NCBI RefSeq assembly: GCF_932526225.1
Contig: NC_064048.1
Span: forward strand, 13,153,665-13,217,664
From: Nematostella vectensis
Lineage: Eukaryota; Cnidaria; Anthozoa; Actiniaria; Edwardsiidae
Direction: 5' to 3'
DNA: 64,000 nt
Under the pieces are notes generated by a model that was not told the DNA's origin, did not search any database, and was given only the letters and a program-made list of their open reading frames with translations. Shown here one piece after another: positions 1-13,877 of this stretch. The first letter of the stretch is position 1, and each line of letters starts with the position of its first letter. Both the position numbers and the translations under genes were made by a program.

Positions 1-3000
1 TTAGTCCTTGTGTGCATAAAATAGGTACAGGATCCTGAACAAAGCATGAGCACATCAAAGATGCTGAGAGTACATAAAAATGTCCCTATACCTTCTTTTT
101 ATGTCATGACACACCAAGAACAGTATAATTAAGTATCGATATTTGAAAAAAATAAAGAAAAAAAAATAGGCTATCAGCGGGAATCGAACCCGGGTCGCTG
201 CGTTAGTAGTCAAGTGCCCGCAACGAAAGACTAACGTGGCATTGCTGAAGGGAATTGTAATGAAAATTACTTTTAATACTATTGGTATCGTAAACTATCC
301 CAAGCAAAGTCACCATCGAACTGGAGGTTACATTCGGGAAAAGCTTCAGGGTTACATTCGGGAATTTGTTTTACGAGTGTAACCTCCAAAAGGTTACAAT
401 CGATAATTTTTTTTGTAAATTCCAAAAAGTAACATTAGGAAAAATAAAACAGTATACTCGGAAAAAAAGGTATATCAATCTATCGAGCGCTATGCTTTAT
501 GTTAGAATATACTTAATCAAGTTATCCAAGGAATCTAGTTAGTTCTTGTGTGCATAAAATATGTACAGGATCCTGAACAAAGCATGAGCACATCAAAGAT
601 GCTGAGAGTACATAAAAATGTCCCTATAAATTCTTTTTATGTCATGACACACCAAGAACAGTATAATTTAGTATCGATATTTAAAAAAAAAATAAAGAAA
701 AAAAAATAGGCTGTCAGCGGGAATCGAACAAGGGTCGCTGTGTTAGTAGTCAAGTGCCCGCAACGAAAGACTAACGTGGCATTGCTGAAGGAAATTGTAA
801 TGAAAATTAGTTTTAATACTATTGGTATCGTAAACTATCCCAAGCAAAGTCACCATCGGACTGGAGGTTACATTCGGGAAAAGCTTCAGGGTTACATTCG
901 GGAATTTGTTTTACGAGTGTAACCTCCAAAAGGTTACAATCGATAATTTTTTTTCCGAATGTAAATTCCAAAAAGTAACATTAGGAAAATTAAAACAGTA
1001 TACTCGGAAAAAAAGGTATATCAATCTATCGAGCGCTATGCTCTATGTTAGAATCTACTTAATCAAGTTATCCAAGGAATCTAGTTAGTCCTTGTGTGCA
1101 TAAAATATGTACAGGATCCTGAACAAAGCATGAGCACATCAAAGATGCTGAGAGTACATAAAAATGTCCCTATACCTTCTTTTTATGTCATGACACACCA
1201 AGAACAGCATAATTAAGTATCGATATTTTTAAAAAAAAAAAAAGAAAAAAAATAGGCTATCAGCGGGAATCGAACCCGGGTCGCTGCGTTAGTAGTCAAG
1301 TGCCCGCAACGAAAGACTAACGTGGCATTGCTGAAGGGAATTGTAATGAAAATTACTTTTAATACTATTGGTATCGTAAACTATCCTAAGCAAAGTCACC
1401 ATCGGACTGGAGGTTACATTCGGGAAAAGCTTCAGGGTTACATTCGGGAATTTGTTTTACGAGTGTAACCTCCAAAAGGTTACAATCGATACTTTTTTTT
1501 CCGAATGCAAATTCCAAAAAGTAACATTAGGAAAAATAAAACAGTATACTCGGAAAAAAAGGTATATCAATCTATCGAGCGCTATGCTCTATGTTAGAAT
1601 CTACTTAATCAAGTTATCCAAGGAATCTAGTTAGTTCTTGTGTGCATAAAATATGTACAGGATCCTGAACAAAGCATGAGCACATCAAAGATGCTGAGAG
1701 TACATAAAAATGTCCCTATACCTTCTTTTTATGTCATGACACACCAAGAACAGTATAATTAAGTATCGATATTTAAAAAAAAATAAAGAAAAAAAAATAG
1801 ATTATCAGCGGGAATCGAACCCGGGTCGCTACGTTAGTAGTCAAGTGCCCGCAACGAAAGACTAACGTGGCATTGCTGAAGGGAATTGTAATGAAAATTA
1901 CTTTTAATACTATTGGTATCGTAAACTATCCCAAGCAAAGTCAACATCGGACTGGAGGTTACATTCGGGAAAAGCTTCAGGGTTACATTCGGGAATTTGT
2001 TTTACGAGTGTAACCTCCAAAATGTTACAATCGATAATTTTTTTTCCGAATGTAAATTCCAAAAAGTAACATTAGGAAAAATAAAACAGTATACTCGGAA
2101 AAAAAGGTATATCAATCTATCGAGCGCTATGCTCTATGTTAGAATCTACTTAATCAAGTTATCCAAGGAATCTAGTTAGTCCTTGTGTGCATAAAATAGG
2201 TACAGGATCCTGAACAAAGCATGAGCACATCAAAGATGCTGAGAGTACATAAAAATGTCCCAATACCTTCTTTTTATGTCATGACACACCAAGAACAGTA
2301 TAATTAAGTATCGATATTTGAAAAAAATAAAGAAAAAAAAATAGGCTATCAGCGGGAATCGAACCCGGGTCGCTGCGTTAGTAGTCAAGTGCCCGCAACG
2401 AAAGACTAACGTGGCATTGCTGAAGGGAATTGTAATGAAAATTACTTTTAATACTATTGGTATCGTAAACTATCCCAAGCAAAGTCACCATCGGACTGGA
2501 GGTTACATTCGGGAAAAGCTTCAGGGTTACATTCGGGAATTTGTTTTACGAGTGTAACCTCCAAAAGGTTACAATCGATACTTTTTTTTCCGAATGCAAA
2601 TTCCAAGAAGTAACATTAGGAAAAATAAAACAGTATACTCGGAAAAAAAGGTATATCAATCTATCGAGCGCTATGCTCTATGTTAGAATCTACTTAATCA
2701 AGTTATCCAAGGAATCTAGTTAGTTCTTGTGTGCATAAAATATGTACAGGATCCTGAACAAAGCATGAGCACATCAAAGATGCTGAGAGTACATAAAAAT
2801 GTCCCTATACCTTCTTTTTATGTCATGACACACCAAGAACAGTATAATTAAGTATCGATATTTAAAAAAAAAAAAAAGAAAAAAAATAGGCTATCAGCGG
2901 GAATCGAACCCGGGTCGCTGCGTTAGTAGTCAAGTGCCAGCAACGAAAGACTAACGTGGCATTGCTGAAGGGAATTGTAATGAAAATTACTTTTAATACT

Positions 3001-3810
3001 ATTGGTATTGTAAACTATCCTAAGCAAAGTCACCATCGGACTGGAGGTTACATTCGGGAAAAGCTTCAGGGTTACATTCGGGAATTTGTTTTACGAGTGT
3101 AACCTCCAAAAGGTTACAATCGATACTTTTTTTTCCGAATGCAAATTCCAAAAAGTAACATTAGGAAAAATAAAACAGTATACTCGGAAAAAAAGGTATA
3201 TCAATCTATCGAGCGCTATGCTCTATGTTAGAATCTACTTAATCAAGTTATCCAAGGAATCTAGTTAGTTCTTGTGTGCATAAAATATGTACAGGATCCT
3301 GAACAAAGCATGAGCACATCAAAGATGCTGAGAGTACATAAAAATGTCCCTATACCTTCTTTTTATGTCATGACACACCAAGAACAGTATAATTAAGTAT
3401 CGATATTTAAAAAAAAAATAAAGAAAAAAAAATAGATTATCAGCGGGAATCGAACCCGGGTCGCTGCGTTAGTAGTCAAGTGCCCGCAACGAAAGACTAA
3501 CGTGGCATTGCTGAAGGGAATTGTAATGAAAATTACTTTTAATACTATTGGTATCGTAAACTATCCCAAGCAAAGTCAACATCGGACTGGAGGTTACATT
3601 CGGGAAAAGCTTCAGGGTTACATTCGGGAATTTGTTTTACGAGTGTAACCTCCAAAAGGTTACAATCGATAATTTTTTTTCCGAATGTAAATTCCAAAAA
3701 GTAACATTAGGAAAAATAAAACAGTATACTCGGAAAAAAAGGTATATCAATCTATCGAGCGCTATGCTCTATGTTAGAATCTACTTAATCAAGTTATCCA
3801 AGGAATCTAG
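1..3810 (+). repeat. 7-monomer higher-order unit, copy 1
   Basis: Monomers start at 1, 539, 1085, 1631, 2176, 2720 and 3265. Diagnostic members are the short first unit (538 bp) followed by the unit at 539, which has CTATAAATTC in place of the usual CTATACCTTC, ATAATTTAG, AACAAGGGTCGCTGTGTT and GAAAATTAG. Those two recur together at 3811/4349 and at 8714/9253, which sets the higher-order period at about 3.81 kb here. Confidence 0.85.
710..780 (-). pseudogene. tRNA-like copy, class with broken T stem
   Basis: The + strand AACAAGGGTCGCTGTG replaces AACCCGGGTCGCTGCG. On the minus strand the T stem changes from CCGGG to CTTGT and loses pairing with CCCGC, and the B box starts TGTTCG. Nine monomers share this set: tRNA-like segments at 710-780, 4520-4590, 9424-9494, 11504-11574, 13030-13100, 20999-21069, 22526-22596, 36000-36070 and 49048-49118. 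The linked changes show common descent. The same block opens a 60-codon frame on the + strand, which I regard as accidental. Confidence 0.7.
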
Positions 3811-6800
3811 TTAGTCCTTGTGTGCATAAAATAGGTACAGGATCCTGAACAAAGCATGAGCACATCAAAGATGCTGAGAGTACATAAAAATGTCCCTATA
3901 CCTTCTTTTTATGTCATGACACACCAAGAACAGTATAATTAAGTATCGATATTTGAAAAAAAAAAAGAAAAAAAAATAGGCTATCAGCGGGAATCGAACC
4001 CGGGTCGCTGCGTTAGTAGTCAAGTGCCCGCAACGAAAGACTAACGTGGCATTGCTGAAGGGAATTGTAATGAAAATTACTTTTAATACTATTGGTATCG
4101 TAAACTATCCCAAGCAAAGTCACCATCGAACTGGAGGTTACATTCGGGAAAAGCTTCAGGGTTACATTCGGGAATTTGTTTTACGAGTGTAACCTCCAAA
4201 AGGTTACAATCGATAATTTTTTTTGTAAATTCCAAAAAGTAACATTAGGAAAAATAAAACAGTATACTCGGAAAAAAAGGTATATCAATCTATCGAGCGC
4301 TATGCTTTATGTTAGAATATACTTAATCAAGTTATCCAAGGAATCTAGTTAGTTCTTGTGTGCATAAAATATGTACAGGATCCTGAACAAAGCATGAGCA
4401 CATCAAAGATGCTGAGAGTACATAAAAATGTCCCTATAAATTCTTTTTATGTCATGACACACCAAGAACAGTATAATTTAGTATCAATATTTAAAAAAAA
4501 AATAAAGAAAAAAAAATAGGCTGTCAGCGGGAATCGAACAAGGGTCGCTGTGTTAGTAGTCAAGTGCCCGCAACGAAAGACTAACGTGGCATTGCTGAAG
4601 GAAATTGTAGTGAAAATTAGTTTTAATACTATTGGTATCGTAAACTATCCCAAGCAAAGTCACCATCGGACTGGAGGTTACATTCGGGAAAAGCTTCAGG
4701 GTTACATTCGGGAATTTGTTTTACGAGTGTAACCTCCAAAAGGTTACAATCGATAATTTTTTTTCCGAATGTAAATTCCAAAAAGTAACATTAGGAAAAT
4801 TAAAACAGTATACTCGGAAAAAAAGGTATATCAATCTATCGAGCGCTATGCTCTATGTTAGAATCTACTTAATCAAGTTATCCAAGGAATCTAGTTAGTC
4901 CTTGTGTGCATAAAATATGTACAGGATCCTGAACAAAGCATGAGCACATCAAAGATGCTGAGAGTACATAAAAATGTCCCTATACCTTCTTTTTATGTCA
5001 TGACACACCAAGAACAGCATAATTAAGTATCGATATTTTTAAAAAAAAAAAAAAGAAAAAAAATAGGCTATCAGCGGGAATCGAACCCGGGTCGCTGCGT
5101 TAGTAGTCAAGTGCCCGCAACGAAAGACTAACGTGGCATTGCTGAAGGGAATTGTAATGAAAATTACTTTTAATACTATTGGTATCGTAAACTATCCTAA
5201 GCAAAGTCACCATCGGACTGGAGGTTACATTCGGGAAAAGCTTCAGGGTTACATTCGGGAATTTGTTTTACGAGTGTAACCTCCAAAAGGTTACAATCGA
5301 TACTTTTTTTTCCGAATGCAAATTCCAAAAAGTAACATTAGGAAAAATAAAACAGTATACTCGGAAAAAAAGGTATATCAATCTATCGAGCGCTATGCTC
5401 TATGTTAGAATCTACTTAATCAAGTTATCCAAGGAATCTAGTTAGTTCTTGTGTGCATAAAATATGTACAGGATCCTGAACAAAGCATGAGCACATCAAA
5501 GATGCTGAGAGTACATAAAAATGTCCCTATACCTTCTTTTTATGTCATGACACACCAAGAACAGTATAATTAAGTATCGATATTTAAAAAAAAAATAAAG
5601 AAAAAAAAATAGATTATCAGCGGGAATCGAACCCGGGTCGCTACGTTAGTAGTCAAGTGCCCGCAACGAAAGACTAACGTGGCATTAATGAAGGGAATTG
5701 TAATGAAAATTACTTTTAATACTATTGGTATCGTAAACTATCCCAAGCAAAGTCAACATCGGACTGGAGGTTACATTCGGGAAAAGCTTCAGGGTTACAT
5801 TCGGGAATTTGTTTTACGAGTGTAACCTCCAAAATGTTACAATCGATAATTTTTTTTCCGAATGTAAATTCCAAAAAGTAACATTAGGAAAAATAAAACA
5901 GTATACTCGGAAAAAAAGGTATATCAATCTATCGAGCGCTATGCTCTATGTTAGAATCTACTTAATCAAGTTATCCAAGGAATCTAGTTAGTCCTTGTGT
6001 GCATAAAATAGGTACAGGATCCTGAACAAAGCATGAGCACATCAAAGATGCTGAGAGTACATAAAAATGTCCCAATACCTTCTTTTTATGTCATGACACA
6101 CCAAGAACAGTATAATTAAGTATCGATATTTGAAAAAAATAAAGAAAAAAAAATAGGCTATCAGCGGGAATCGAACCCGGGTCGCTGCGTTAGTAGTCAA
6201 GTGCCCGCAACGAAAGACTAACGTGGCATTGCTGAAGGGAATTGTAATGAAAATTACTTTTAATACTATTGGTATCGTAAACTATCCCAAGCAAAGTCAC
6301 CATCGGACTGGAGGTTACATTCGGGAAAAGCTTCAGGGTTACATTCGGGAATTTGTTTTACGAGTGTAACCTCCAAAAGGTTACAATCGATACTTTTTTT
6401 TCCGAATGCAAATTCCAAGAAGTAACATTAGGAAAAATAAAACAGTATACTCGGAAAAAAAGGTATATCAATCTATCGAGCGCTATGCTCTATGTTAGAA
6501 TCTACTTAATCAAGTTATCCAAGGAATCTAGTTAGTTCTTGTGTGCATAAAATATGTACAGGATCCTGAACAAAGCATGAGCACATCAAAGATGCTGAGA
6601 GTACATAAAAATGTCCCTATACCTTCTTTTTATGTCATGACACACCAAGAACAGTATAATTAAGTATCGATATTTAAAAAAAAAATAAAGAAAAAAAAAT
6701 AGATTATCAGCGGGAATCGAACCCGGGTCGCTACGTTAGTAGTCAAGTGCCCGCAACGAAAGACTAACGTGGCATTAATGAAGGGAATTGTAATGAAAAT

Positions 6801-8713
6801 TACTTTTAATACTATTGGTATCGTAAACTATCCCAAGCAAAGTCAACATCGGACTGGAGGTTACATTCGGGAAAAGCTTCAGGGTTACATTCGGGAATTT
6901 GTTTTACGAGTGTAACCTCCAAAATGTTACAATCGATAATTTTTTTTCCGAATGTAAATTCCAAAAAGTAACATTAGGAAAAATAAAACAGTATACTCGG
7001 AAAAAAAGGTATATCAATCTATCGAGCGCTATGCTCTATGTTAGAATCTACTTAATCAAGTTATCCAAGGAATCTAGTTAGTCCTTGTGTGCATAAAATA
7101 GGTACAGGATCCTGAACAAAGCATGAGCACATCAAAGATGCTGAGAGTACATAAAAATGTCCCAATACCTTCTTTTTATGTCATGACACACCAAGAACAG
7201 TATAATTAAGTATCGATATTTGAAAAAAATAAAGAAAAAAAAATAGGCTATCAGCGGGAATCGAACCCGGGTCGCTGCGTTAGTAGTCAAGTGCCCGCAA
7301 CGAAAGACTAACGTGGCATTGCTGAAGGGAATTGTAATGAAAATTACTTTTAATACTATTGGTATCGTAAACTATCCCAAGCAAAGTCACCATCGGACTG
7401 GAGGTTACATTCGGGAAAAGCTTCAGGGTTACATTCGGGAATTTGTTTTACGAGTGTAACCTCCAAAAGGTTACAATCGATACTTTTTTTTCCGAATGCA
7501 AATTCCAAGAAGTAACATTAGGAAAAATAAAACAGTATACTCGGAAAAAAAGGTATATCAATCTATCGAGCGCTATGCTCTATGTTAGAATCTACTTAAT
7601 CAAGTTATCCAAGGAATCTAGTTAGTTCTTGTGTGCATAAAATATGTACAGGATCCTGAACAAAGCATGAGCACATCAAAGATGCTGAGAGTACATAAAA
7701 ATGTCCCTATACCTTCTTTTTATGTCATGACACACCAAGAACAGTATAATTAAGTATCGATATTTAAAAAAAAATAAAGAAAAAAAAAATAGGCTATCAG
7801 CGGGAATCGAACCCGGGTCGCTGCGTTAGTAGTCAAGTGCCCGCAACGAAAGACTAACGTGGCATTGCTGAAGGGAATTGTAATGAAAATTACTTTTAAT
7901 ACTATTGGTATCGTAAACTATCCCAAGCAAAGTCACCATCGGACTGGAGGTTACATTCGGGAAAAGGTTCAGGGTTACATTCGGGAATTTGTTTTACGAG
8001 TGTAACCTCCAAAAGGTTACAATCGATAATTTTTTTTCCGAATGTAAATTCCAAAAAGTAACATTAGGAAAAATAAAACAGTATACTCGGAAAAAAAGGT
8101 ATATCAATCTATCGAGCGCTATGCTATATGTTAGAATCTACTTAATCAAGTTATCCAAGGAATCTAGTTAGTCCTTGTGTGCATAAAATATGTACAGGAT
8201 CCTGAACAAAGCATGAGCACATCAAAGATGCTGAGAGTACATAAAAATGTCCCTATACCTTCTTTTTATGTCATGACACACCAAGAATAGTATAATTAAG
8301 TATCGATATTTAAAAAAAAATAAAGAAAAAAAAAATAGGCTATCAGCGGGAATCGAACCCGGGTAGCTGCGTTAGTAGTCAAGTGCCCGCAACGAAAGAC
8401 TAACGTGGCATTGCTGAAGGGAATTGTAATGAAAATTACTTTTAATACTATTGGTATCGTAAACTATCCCAAGCAAAGTCACCATCGGACTGGATTTTAC
8501 ATTCGGGAAAAGGTTCAGGGTTACATTCGGGAATTTGTTTTACGAGTGTAACCTCCAAAAGGTTACAATCGATAATTTGTATTCCGAATGTAAATTCCAA
8601 AAAGTAACATTAGGAAAAATAAAACAGTATACTCGGAAAAAAAGGTATATCAATCTATCGAGCGCTATGCTCTATGTTAGAATCTACTTAATCATGTTAT
8701 CCAAGGAATCTAG
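3811..8713 (+). repeat. 7-monomer higher-order unit, expanded copy 2 (9 monomers)
   Basis: Monomers start at 3811, 4349, 4895, 5442, 5988, 6532, 7078, 7622 and 8168. The first five match the first five of copy 1 in order. The pair 5442-6531 is then repeated as 6532-7621. The last two units carry AAAAGGTTC instead of AAAAGCTTC (HindIII lost), and the one at 8168 also has ACTGGATTTTAC and an altered T tract (TTTGTATTCC). Confidence 0.8.
5442..7621 (+). repeat. Tandem dimer duplication, 2 x 1090 bp
   Basis: 5442-6531 and 6532-7621 are the same length (1090 bp) and appear identical on reading. Both contain the otherwise unique GGCATTAATGAAGGG (consensus GGCATTGCTGAAGGG; at 5682 and 6772), the CTACGTTAG variant and the AAATGTTACAATCG variant. 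The reading is a very recent two-monomer duplication. Confidence 0.85.
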
Positions 8714-10890
8714 TTAGTTCTTGTGTGCATAAAATATGTACAGGATCCTGAACAAAGCATGAGCACATCAAAGATGCTGAGAGTACATAAAAATGTCCCT
8801 ATACCTTCTTTTTATGTCATGACACACCAAGAACAGTATAATTAAGTATCGATATTTAAAAAAAAATAAAGAAAAAAAAATAGGCTATCAGCGGGAATCG
8901 AACCCGGGTAGCTGCGTTAGTAGTCAAGTGCCCGCAACGAAAGACTAACGTGGCATTGCTGAAGGGAATTGTAATGAAAATTACTTTTAATACTATTGGT
9001 ATCGTAAACTATCCCAAGCAAAGTCACCATCGAACTGGAGGTTACATTCAGGAAAAGCTTCAGGGTTACATTCGGGAATTTGTTTTACGAGTGTAACCTC
9101 CAAAAGGTTACAATCGATAATTTTTTTTGTAAATTCCAAAAAGTAACATTAGGAAAAATAAAACAGTATACTCGGAAAAAAAGGTATATCAATCTATCGA
9201 GCGCTATGCTCTATGTTAGAATATACTTAATCAAGTTATCCAAGGAATCTAGTTAGTTCTTGTGTGCATAAAATATGTACAGGATCCTGAACAAAGCATG
9301 AGCACATCAAAGATGCTGAGAGTACATAAAAATGTCCCTATAAATTCTTTTTATGTCATGACACACCAAGAACAGTATAATTTAGTATCGATATTTAAAA
9401 AAAAAATAAAGAAAAAAAAATAGGCTGTCAGCGGGAATCGAACAAGGGTCGCTGTGTTAGTAGTCAAGTGCCCGCAACGAAAGACTAACGTGGCATTGCT
9501 GAAGGAAATTGTAATGAAAATTAGTTTTAATACTATTGGTATCGTAAACTATCCCAAGCAAAGTCACCATCGGACTGGAGGTTACATTCGGGAAAAGCTT
9601 CAGGGTTACATTCGGGAATTTGTTTTACGAGTGTAACCTCCAAAAGGTTACAATCGATAATTTTTTTTCCGAATGTAAATTCCAAAAAGTAACATTAGGA
9701 AAAATAAAACAGTATACTCGGAAAAAAAGGTATATCAATCTATCGAGCGCTATGCTCTATGTTAGAATCTACTTAATCAAGTTATCCAAGGAATCTAGTT
9801 AGTCCTTGTGTGCATAAAATATGTACAGGATCCTGAACAAAGCATGAGCACATCAAAGATGCTGAGAGTACATAAAAATGTCCCTATACCTTCTTTTTAT
9901 GTCATGACACACCAAGAACAGCATAATTAAGTATCGATATTTAAAAAAAAAAAAAAAGAAAAAAAATAGGCTATCAGCGGGAATCGAACCCGGGTAGCTG
10001 CGTTAGTAGTCAAGTGCCCTCAACGAAAGACTAACGTTGCATTGCTGAAGGGAATTGTAATGAAAATTACTTTTAATACTATTGGTATCGTAAACTATCC
10101 CAAGCAAAGTCACCATCGGACTGGAGGTTACATTCGGGAAAAGCTTCAGGGTTACATTCGGGAATTTGTTTTACGAGTGTAACCTCCAAAAGGTTACAAT
10201 CGATACTTTTTTTTCCGAATGCAAATTCCAAAAAGTAACATTAGGAAAAATAAAACAGTATACTCGGAAAAAAAGGTATATCAATCTATCGAGCGCTATG
10301 CTCTATGTTAGAATCTACTTAATCAAGTTATCCAAGGAATCTAGTTAGTTCTTGTGTGCATAAAATATGTACAGGATCCTGAACAAAGCATGAGCACATC
10401 AAAGATGCTGAGAGTACATAAAAATGTCCCTATACCTTCTTTTTATGTCATGACACACCAAGAACAGTATAATTAAGTATCGATATTTAAAAAAAAAATA
10501 AAGAAAAAAAAATAGATTATCAGCGGGAATCGAACCTGGGTCGCTGCGTTAGTAGTCAAGTGCCCGCAACGAAAGACTAACGTGGCATTGCTGAAGGGAA
10601 TTGTAATGAAAATTACTTTTAATACTATTGGTATCGTAAACTATCCCAAGCAAAGTCACCATCGGACTGGAGGTTACATTCGGGAAAAGCTTCAGGGTTA
10701 CATTCGGGAATTTGTTTTACGAGTGTAACCTCCAAAAGGTTACAATCGATAATTTTTTTTCCGAATGTAAATTCCAAAAAGTAACATTAGGAAAAATAAA
10801 ACAGTATACTCGGAAAAAAAGGTATATCAATCTATCGAGCGCTATGCTCTATGTTAGAATCTACTTAATCAAGTTATCCAAGGAATCTAG
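8714..10890 (+). repeat. 7-monomer higher-order unit, partial copy 3
   Basis: Monomers start at 8714 (short, 539 bp), 9253, 9799 and 10345. The first two match the unit's diagnostic pair. The unit then breaks off into the block with shortened monomers. The monomer at 9799 has two private changes in the tRNA-like region (CCCTCAACG and ACGTTGCAT). Confidence 0.7.
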
Positions 10891-11334
10891 TTAGTCCTTG
10901 TGTGCATAAAATAGGTACAGGATCCTGAACAAAGCATGAGCACATCAAAGATGCTGAGAGTACATAAAAATGTCCCTATACCTTCTTTTTATGTCATGAC
11001 ACACCAAGAACAGTATAATTAAGTATCGATATTTAAAAAAAAAATAAAGAAAAAAAAATAGATTATCAGCGGGAATCGAACCCGGGTCGCTGCGTTAGTA
11101 GTCAAGTGCCCGCAACGAAAGACTAACGTGGCATTGCTGAAGGGAATTGTAATGAAAATTACTTTTAATACTATTGGTATCGTAAACTATCCCAAGCAAA
11201 GTCACCATCGGACTGGAGGTTACATTCGGGAAAAGGTTCAGGGTTACATTCGGGAATTTGTTTTACGAGTGTAACCTCCAAAAGGTTACAATCGATAATT
11301 TTTTTTTGTAAATTCGAAAAAGTAACATTAGGAA

Positions 11335-13877
11335 AAATAAAACAGTATACTGTATATGTACAGGATCCTGAACAAAGCATGAGCACATCAAAGATGCTGA
11401 GAGTACATAAAAATGTCCCTATACCTTCTTTTTATGTCATGACACACCAAGAACAGTATAATTAAGTATCGATATTTAAAAAAAAAATAAAGAAAAAAAA
11501 TAGGCTGTCAGCGGGAATCGAACAAGGGTCGCTGTGTTAGTAGTCAAGTGCCCGCAACGAAAGACTAACGTGGCATTGCTGAAGGGAATTGTAATGAAAA
11601 TTACTTTTAATACTATTGGTATCGTAAACTATCCCAAGCAAAGTCACCATCGGACTGGAGGTTACATTCGGGAAAAGCTTCAGGGTTACATTCGGGAATT
11701 TGTTTTACGAGTGTAACCTCCAAAAGGTTACAATCGATAATTTTTTTTTCCGAATGTAAATTCCAAAAAGTAACATTAGGAAAAATAAAACAGTATACTC
11801 GGAAAAAAAGGTATATCAATCTATCGAGCGCTATGCTCTATGTTAGAATCTACTTAATCAAGTTATCTAAGGAATCTAGTTAGTTCTTGTGTGCATAAAA
11901 TATGTACAGGATCCTGAACAAAGCATGAGCACATCAAAGATGCTGAGAGTACATAAAAATGTCCCTATACCTTTTTTTATGTCATGACACACCAAGAACA
12001 GTATAATTAAGTATCGATATTTAAAAAAAAAAGAAAAAAAAAAATAGGCTATCAGCGGGAATAGAACCCGGGTCGCTGCGTTAGTAGTCAAGTGCCCGCA
12101 ACGAAAGACTACCGTGGCATTGCTGAAGGGAATTGTAATGAAAATTACTTTTAATACTATTGGTATCGTAAACTATCCCAAGCAAAGTCACCATCGGACT
12201 GGAGGTTACATTCGGGAAAAGCTTCAGGGTTACATTCGGGAATTTGTTTTACGAGTGTAACCTCCAAAAGGTTACAATCGATAATTTTTTTTTGTAAATT
12301 CCAAAAAGTAACATTAGGAAAAATAAAACAGTATACTCGGAAAAAAATGTATATCAATCTATCGAGCGCTATGCTCTATGTTAGAATCTACTTAATCAAG
12401 TTATCCAAGGAATCTAGTTAGTTCTTGTGTGCATAAAATATGTACAGGATCCTGAACAAAGCATGAGCACATCAAAGATGATGAGAGTACATAAAAATGT
12501 CCCTATACCTTCTTTTTATGTCATGACACACCAAGAACAGTATAATTAAGTATCGATATTTAAAAAAAAATAAAGAAAAAAAAATAGGCTATCAGCGGGA
12601 ATCGAACCCGGGTCGCTGCGTTAGTAGTCAAGTGCCCGCAACGAAAGACTAACGTGGCATTGCTGAAGGGAATTGTAATAAAAATCACTTTTAATACTAT
12701 TGGTATCGTAAACTATCCCAAGCAAAGTCACCATCGGACTGGAGGTTACATTCGGGAAAAGGTTCAGGGTTACATTCGGGAATTTGTTTTACGAGTGTAA
12801 CCTCCAAAAGGTTACAATCGATAATATTTTTTTGTAAATTCCAAAAAGTAACATTAGGAAAAATAAAACAGTATACTGTATATGTACAGGATCCTGAACA
12901 AAGCATGAGCACATCAAAGATGCTGAGAGTACATAAAAATGTCCCTATACCTTCTTTTTATGTCATGACACACCAAGAACAGTATAATTAAGTATCGATA
13001 TTTAAAAAAAAAATAAAGAAAAAAAATAGGCTGTCAGCGGGAATCGAACAAGGGTCGCTGTGTTAGTAGTCAAGTGCCCGCAACGAAAGACTAACGTGGC
13101 ATTGCTGAAGGGAATTGTAATGAAAATTACTTTTAATACTATTGGTATCGTAAACTATCCCAAGCAAAGTCACCATCGGACTGGAGGTTACATTCGAGAA
13201 AAGCTTCAGGGTTACATTCGGGAATTTGTTTTATGAGTGTAACCTCCAAAAGGTTACAATCGATAATTTTTTTTTCCGAATGTAAATTCCAAAAAGTAAC
13301 ATTAGGAAAAATAAAACAGTATACTCGGAAAAAAAGGTATATCAATCTATCGAGCGCTATGCTCTATGTTAGAATCTACTTAATCAAGTTATCCAAGGAA
13401 TCTAGTTAGTTCTTGTGTGCATAAAATATGTACAGGATCCTGAACAAAGCATGAGCACATCAAAGATGCTGAGAGTACATAGAAATGTCCCTATACCTTC
13501 TTTTTATGTCATGACACACCAAGAACAGTATAATTAGGTATCGATATTTAAAAAAAAAATAAAGAAAAAAAATAGGCTATCAGCGGGAATAGAACCCGGG
13601 TCGCTGCGTTAGTAGTCAAGTGCCCGCAACGAAAGACTAACGTGGCATTGCTGAAGGGAATTGTAATGAAAATTACTTTTAATACTATTGGTATCGTAAA
13701 CTATTCCAAGCAAAGTCACCATCGGACTGGAGGTCACATTCGGGAAAAGCTTCAGGGTTACATTCGGGAATTTGTTTTACGAGTGTAACCTCCAAAAGGT
13801 TACAATCGATAATTTTTTTTTGTAAATTCCAAAAAGTAACATTAGGAAAAATAAAACAGTATACTGTATATGTACAG
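11335..13877 (+). repeat. Three recurrent ~103-bp deletion junctions, first set
   Basis: At 11343-11363, 12870-12889 and 13859-13877 the sequence jumps from CAGTATACT straight to GTATATGTACAGG, dropping the GAGCGCTATGC region and the usual monomer start. The junction is the same in each case. It can be read as two steps: loss of the CGGAAAAAAAG stretch, leaving GTATAT, then loss of CAATC...AAAATAT, with short ATAT homology. Confidence 0.85.
12048..12118 (-). pseudogene. tRNA-like copy, class with G57 changed
   Basis: The + strand GGGAATAGAACCC replaces GGGAATCGAACCC, so the minus-strand B box is GGTTCTATTCC with T in place of the conserved purine at 57. The T stem is untouched. This is the commonest class from about 16,000 onward and prevails after 49,423. 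At 55569-55582 a further change (GGAATATAACC) also removes C56, the most conserved B-box base. Confidence 0.65.

Noticed and set aside
170-240. LTR retrotransposon primer binding site (antisense tRNA on the + strand)
   Set aside because: A primer site is about 18 nt and begins with TGG against the tRNA CCA end. Here the complement runs through the whole 71-nt tRNA body, has no TGG, and has no LTR or polymerase gene nearby.
170-240. Functional tRNA gene cluster (such as the tandem tRNA arrays known in Entamoeba)
   Set aside because: Acceptor and anticodon stems do not pair (3/7 and 2/5), and most copies share the same defects, so mature tRNA is not expected. A tRNA origin is kept, function is not.
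740-922. 60-codon + strand frames starting within the tRNA-like region (also 4550, 9454, 11534, 21029, 22556, 36030, 49078)
   Set aside because: They depend on one linked variant (GCTGTGTTAGT) that removes an upstream stop in one subfamily. They lie antisense to the tRNA-like segment and have no independent evidence.
906-1088. Recurrent + strand 60-codon open frames, and 66-82-codon minus-strand frames, at the monomer period
   Set aside because: They arise in every monomer from translated sub-repeats, overlap on both strands, appear and vanish with single-base indels and the CCGAAT hexamer, and show no recognisable domain or codon constraint.
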